From JBBIND01 sp037444075 (lineage in GTDB: Bacteria; Acidobacteriota; Terriglobia; Bryobacterales; Bryobacteraceae): a DNA stretch of 53,335 nucleotides. The stretch is from NCBI GenBank assembly GCA_037444075.1, contig JBBIND010000021.1, positions 1 to 53,335 of the forward strand, written 5' to 3'. A program made the translations under genes and the position numbers. This document shows, one piece after another, positions 50,159-53,335 of this stretch. Each line of letters begins with the position of its first letter. Position 1 is the stretch's first letter. The notes under the pieces were generated by a model that ran no database searches, was not told the DNA's origin, and saw only the letters and a program-made list of their open reading frames with translations.

Positions 50159-51271
50159 ATGATGCGCCTTGGGTCATTATGCGCGGCGCTGGCGGCCGCT
50201 TGCCTGCTGTCCGGACAGGCTCAGCAGGAGATGAGGTACGGTGTGCGTGTGCAGTCCGGGCCGATGGATTCGGTGCTGTTGAAGGACTATCGTCCGGAAT
50301 CTTCCCTGGTCTTGCCGGAGACGCGTATTGAGAAGGCGCGCTTCCCGGTGATCGACGCTCACGCCCACACATCCATGTCGCGTATTCAGACGCCGGAGGA
50401 CGTGGACGCGTGGGTGAAGATCATGGACCAGGTGGGGGTGGAGCGGACCATCGTCCTCACGGGCGCGACAGGCGCGGAGTTCGACCGGCAGGCGAAGCTG
50501 TACGCGCGGCATCCCGGGCGCTTCCAGTTGTGGTGCTCGATCGACAGGGAGAACATCGACGCGCCGGACTACGCCGAGCGTGCGGTGCGCGAACTCGAGC
50601 GCTGCTACCGCATGGGTGCGCGCGGGGTGGGGGAGATCACCGACAAAGGCTCGGGGTTGCAGTCGGCGGAGGCGCCCCGGGGGCGGCGGCTGCACTTCGA
50701 CGATGCGCGGCTGGACGCGGTGTGGCGCAAATGCGCGGAGTTGAAAATGCCGGTGAACATCCACGTGGCGGATCATCCGTCCTGCTGGCGGCCGCTGGGT
50801 CCCACGCAGGAGCGCTCGCCGGACTTCCAGCATTTCAACTTGCACGGGATGGACGTGCTCTCCTTCGATGAGCTGTTGGCGACGCGGGACCGTATGCTGG
50901 CAAAGCATCCGCGGACGGTGTTCATCGCCTGCCATCTTGGCAATCAGGGCCACGACCTGGCGGCGCTGGCGAAAGCGCTGGACCGTTATCCGAACCTGTA
51001 CGTGGACATTTCGGCGCGGGACTACGAGGTGGGACGGCAGCCGAGGGCGGCGGCCCGCTTCCTGGCGCAGTACCGGAACCGCGTGCTGTTCGGCACGGAC
51101 ATGGGCAAGGACCCGGAGATGTACCGCAAGTGGTGGCGCCTGCTCGAGAGCGCCGATGAGTACATGCCGGGGCGGGTCTGGTGGCCGTACTACGGGCTGG
51201 AACTTCCGGGAGCGGTGCTGGAGTCGCTGTACCGCGGCAACGCCCTGCGCGTGTTGAACTGGGACCGTTGA
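50159..51271 (+). CDS. Exported amidohydrolase-2 family protein
   Basis: A 370-residue TIM-barrel metal-dependent hydrolase. The start is MMRLGSLCAALAAACLLSGQAQ, a signal peptide, possibly with a lipobox-like Cys. The metal motif is DAHAH (FPVIDAHAHTS), with further His in VNIHVADHPSC and FIACHLGNQGHD, and the closing Asp in LFGTDMGKD. Members include decarboxylases and lactone hydrolases acting on aromatic or sugar acids; the substrate is not clear. GGAGGTGGAG precedes the ATG. It differs from the truncated amidohydrolase at 2118. It sits between two toxin-antitoxin stretches. Confidence 0.8.
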   Translation: MMRLGSLCAALAAACLLSGQAQQEMRYGVRVQSGPMDSVLLKDYRPESSLVLPETRIEKARFPVIDAHAHTSMSRIQTPEDVDAWVKIMDQVGVERTIVLTGATGAEFDRQAKLYARHPGRFQLWCSIDRENIDAPDYAERAVRELERCYRMGARGVGEITDKGSGLQSAEAPRGRRLHFDDARLDAVWRKCAELKMPVNIHVADHPSCWRPLGPTQERSPDFQHFNLHGMDVLSFDELLATRDRMLAKHPRTVFIACHLGNQGHDLAALAKALDRYPNLYVDISARDYEVGRQPRAAARFLAQYRNRVLFGTDMGKDPEMYRKWWRLLESADEYMPGRVWWPYYGLELPGAVLESLYRGNALRVLNWDR

Positions 51272-51420
51272 GCCGGTGGGGAAGCCCGCGCCGGGTCCGG
51301 CGGAGGGCGTGGCTTTGGCACGGGGCGTGGGAATAAGCTGGCCGTCCAGCACAGGCTCGACAAAGGCGGCGTTCGTTATGAGCGTGTCCTTCGTTGCGGC
51401 CTGACAAGTCCATACGAAAC

Positions 51421-51492
51421 TGGCCATCCACCAAGGCCAAACGAGTGTTGGCGGCACTTCTGCGTACTGGCTGGCGAATCAAGCGCCAAATT
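51421..51492 (+). pseudogene. hicA toxin remnant
   Basis: The bases translate to WPSTKAKRVLAALLRTGW and then RIKRQ, close to the start of HicA mRNA interferases (KLPSxKAKRVLAALLRxGWxVKRQxGSHR). The SGSH catalytic part is gone, and one extra base just before the remnant breaks the frame from the K-L that should precede it. The surrounding gap 51272-51595 has no other gene. Confidence 0.5.
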
Positions 51493-51595
51493 TGTGACTC
51501 ACTGTCTTCGACTTACATGGAACACTTTTCAGACGTCCGTGATATACTCTCTTCGCTCAAGAAATTCCTTTTTAGCCTCAAGTCGGAGGGGGAGG

Positions 51596-51775
51596 ATGTC
51601 GGACTATCGGAAGGGGTACGTCCAGTACAAGGGCCGTGACTACAGGGTCACGTGGCACCCGATCTCCAAAGAAGTTTACGTCTACTGGGGCACCGACAAG
51701 TACTGCGGCAAAGCCTACGACATGCAGGGCGCGCTGGACATGGCGCTGTCTTGGCTGAACAACCACGCCCGATGA
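51596..51775 (+). CDS. Small protein, unknown function (59 aa)
   Basis: A 59-residue protein rich in Tyr, Trp and Lys (MSDYRKGYVQYKGRDYRVTW to LSWLNNHAR). The strong ribosome site GGAGGGGGAGG sits just before the ATG, and a TATACT box lies about 50 bases upstream (51543-51548). A longer frame from 51494 exists but lacks a ribosome site. The composition suggests a small beta-fold, maybe nucleic-acid binding, but I recognise no family. It lies in an AT-richer, accessory-looking stretch. Confidence 0.55.
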   Translation: MSDYRKGYVQYKGRDYRVTWHPISKEVYVYWGTDKYCGKAYDMQGALDMALSWLNNHAR

Positions 51776-51800
51776 CTCAGCTTTCTACCAGGATCTAAAG

Positions 51801-52255
51801 ATGTTCGACTTCCTTATGAAGAAATCACAGCAAGCTCTCGCCACACCTGGGCAACTACCATGTGCAGCATACACCAAGGTCGTTGCCGTAGGTGGTTCAA
51901 ACACCAGACGTACCTGAAATACGAGGCGACTGGAGACGGGGAAATGTTCCGAATTGAAATCATGCACCTGTTCGGTCGCTTTGACGTAAACATACCGCCT
52001 GCCGCAGCCGCAGGTCAGCTCTTGCGAATGCTGGCACATAACACAGGATCTTTTGGCACTACAACCGCATTCATCGGTGCTCTTTCTCAAGGTGAGACCG
52101 TCTATGCCACACTCAACAGTTTTCACCACTTCATGACAAGTTGGGCTGACATGGAAATAGCACAGGCACTTATGCTGCATTTGTTCGATCTGAAGATGGG
52201 CTTGATAGTGAAGGACTCATCCCTGACGATGCTCAAAACGTTCGGTGGCAGCTGA
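51801..52255 (+). pseudogene. Unknown gene, possibly frameshifted
   Basis: Two frames seem to form one protein. ATG 51801 gives MFDFLMKKSQQALATPGQLP, ending at a TGA at 51915-51917 (VVAVGGSNTRRT). The second frame takes over near the same point (TYLKYEATGDGEMFRIEIMH) and runs to 52255. One indel near 51905-51917 would join them into about 150 residues. Alternatively the second frame starts at 51944 (MFRIEIMHLFG, with GGAGACGGGG upstream) and makes a 103-residue protein. No family is recognised. Base use is less GC-rich than in the housekeeping genes. The gap 52256-52583 after it shows no gene. Confidence 0.4.
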
Positions 52256-52583
52256 AATCCGTAAGGGAAGCCTCCCCGGCTGTGAAGCCCTGAAGATGGC
52301 AAGTGTTTCAAATAGCGCGACTGTGGCAGGCGGCCAATGTCAAGACGGGAGCGCTGCCCGCGTGTGAACACTAGACATGAAAGAAGTCTTTCGCGGCCGA
52401 GTCGGTGGCCTTGAAGTCGCCGCCATCGCTTCCGGGCCCAGTTCGATAGCATTTGAGGAATCCGTATTCAGTGGGTGATCGCGCGAACTGGCCATACAAT
52501 CGCATGGTCGGCACCGGACAGCAGCCGCCCAGGCAACTCCTGCAGACGGCCGCCCGCCGAGTGTATCCTGTTTGGATCACAAC

Positions 52584-53335
52584 ATGACCCGATCTGAAAT
52601 GGCGATCCAAGCCGGGGTGCCGCAATGCACGCTGGAGCAATATGAGACTGAATTTGCCGACAGGCATCTGTTGCATGGCGTGGTGGCGAAGTGGCGCGCC
52701 AAGAAACCTCACGCGCCGGCCATCATCAACGCGGACCGGCAACAGCAGGTCGATTGGCAGACACTCGACGCCGCCAGCACCGCCGTGGCCATGCAACTGC
52801 TCCGGCTGGGTTTCCGCAAAGGCGACATCCTGGCGACCGCGCTGCCCATGCTCACGGAGCACATCTACCTGGAGTATGCCTGCTTCAAGATCGGCGTGAT
52901 TCACGCTCCGCTTGACCTGCGCCTGAAGCCGGCGGAAGTGCTGCGCTGCCTGGGCATCATGCAGGCCAAAGGCTACGCTTTCCTGGGGGTGACGAAGTTC
53001 GCCGATTTCCGCGAGCTCGGCAAGGCGGTGCGCCAGCACTGCCCGTTCGTCCAGCACCTGCTCCAGTTTTCCGCGCCGCAGGAGACCATCGAAGGCGCGC
53101 ACAGCTTCCCGGCGCTGATGGCGGAAGCCGCCGCCAAGCCGGTCGCCGACGAGTTGAAGGCAGCCTACGCGGAGGCGCTGGGAGCGGTCACGGAGAACGA
53201 CGGCGTCCAGGTAATTTTCACCACCGGTTCCACGGGGCCGCCCAAAGCCGCGCTGATGACGCACCGCAACATCACGTCGCAGAACCTTTGCCTGGGCGCG
53301 GGCGTCGGCATGGACGAAAATACGCGGTTCCTGGT
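52584..53335 (+). CDS. AMP-dependent synthetase/ligase, N-terminal part (cut by window end)
   Basis: At least 250 residues, open at the right edge. The ATG at 52584 begins TRSEMAIQAGVPQC. The adenylation signature TTGSTGPPKAA lies near residues 214-224 and HRNI follows it; the N-terminal half has the usual GFRKGDILATALPM and IGVIHAPLDLRL strands. This is an acyl-CoA synthetase-type enzyme that activates a carboxylic acid with ATP. The substrate cannot be told from the visible part. A TATCCT box lies about 20 bases before the start. Confidence 0.85.
   Translation, partial: MTRSEMAIQAGVPQCTLEQYETEFADRHLLHGVVAKWRAKKPHAPAIINADRQQQVDWQTLDAASTAVAMQLLRLGFRKGDILATALPMLTEHIYLEYACFKIGVIHAPLDLRLKPAEVLRCLGIMQAKGYAFLGVTKFADFRELGKAVRQHCPFVQHLLQFSAPQETIEGAHSFPALMAEAAAKPVADELKAAYAEALGAVTENDGVQVIFTTGSTGPPKAALMTHRNITSQNLCLGAGVGMDENTRFL

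Noticed and set aside
51785..52180. A Cys-rich 131-codon frame on the minus strand.
   Set aside because: No start signal or family; the plus-strand frames there look more like protein.
52377..52478. A 33-codon frame (MKEVFRGRVGGLEV...) before the AMP-dependent synthetase.
   Set aside because: No convincing ribosome site and too short to judge; left unannotated.
1..53335. CRISPR arrays, rRNA genes, intact insertion sequences, complete tRNA genes.
   Set aside because: I looked for regular repeats, transposase frames and tRNA T-arm motifs on both strands and found none that hold up.

Overview
The window looks like chromosomal DNA from an acidobacterium of the Solibacter/Bryobacter type. The strongest sign is the large secreted protein at 14492-17464: its C-terminal domain (starting SVVNAASFSP) matches the repeat-like tail known from Candidatus Solibacter (TIGR03437). 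Many exported catabolic proteins with twin-arginine signals (DUF6807, Gfo/Idh/MocA, GH127, fucose-isomerase-like, MBL-fold), a DUF6599 protein and high G+C coding sequence fit the same group. This is recognition by eye, not a database search.

Layout. 1-6.1 kb: a small membrane protein, a DUF6807 gene followed by remnants of a Gfo/Idh oxidoreductase and an amidohydrolase, an intact Gfo/Idh oxidoreductase, a secreted protein and a D-threonine-aldolase-like enzyme. 6.2-14.4 kb, minus strand: an FAD oxidoreductase downstream of ribonuclease J, a candidate small RNA or attenuator in front of rnj, then secA overlapping a DUF6599 gene, and an AIM24 protein. 14.5-20.9 kb: a secreted metalloprotease-like protein, a Tat-exported fucose-isomerase-like protein and a tandem MBL-fold protein. 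20.9-24.6 kb: ftsY-ribD-ribE meeting a DHH phosphoesterase stop codon to stop codon. 24.6-32.3 kb: structured intergenic DNA, an orphan sugar-binding lipoprotein, an orphan Flp pilin, a stress membrane protein, a GH127 glycosidase and a secreted protein behind a folded leader. 32.4-40.6 kb is mostly housekeeping: serS, tpiA, the DUF1385-prfA-prmC-dinB cluster, ispG and a RidA-family gene.

40.7-45.0 kb holds the most interesting unit, two translationally coupled genes for exported c-type cytochromes. The first resembles the alpha subunit of hydrazine synthase (HzsA-related). The second fuses a YVTN-type beta-propeller to a di-heme peroxidase-like cytochrome, which is the domain set of hydrazine synthase beta plus gamma. 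The catalytic details do not support calling this anammox, but the pairing suggests a periplasmic redox complex of unknown substrate.

46.8-52.3 kb is an accessory island of toxin-antitoxin genes and debris: a broken higBA, an integrase tail, an intact parDE pair between two 190-bp direct repeats, an intact vapBC pair, a DUF433/DUF5615 pair, a hicA scrap and small unknown genes. An amidohydrolase sits inside it. The window ends within an AMP-dependent synthetase gene.
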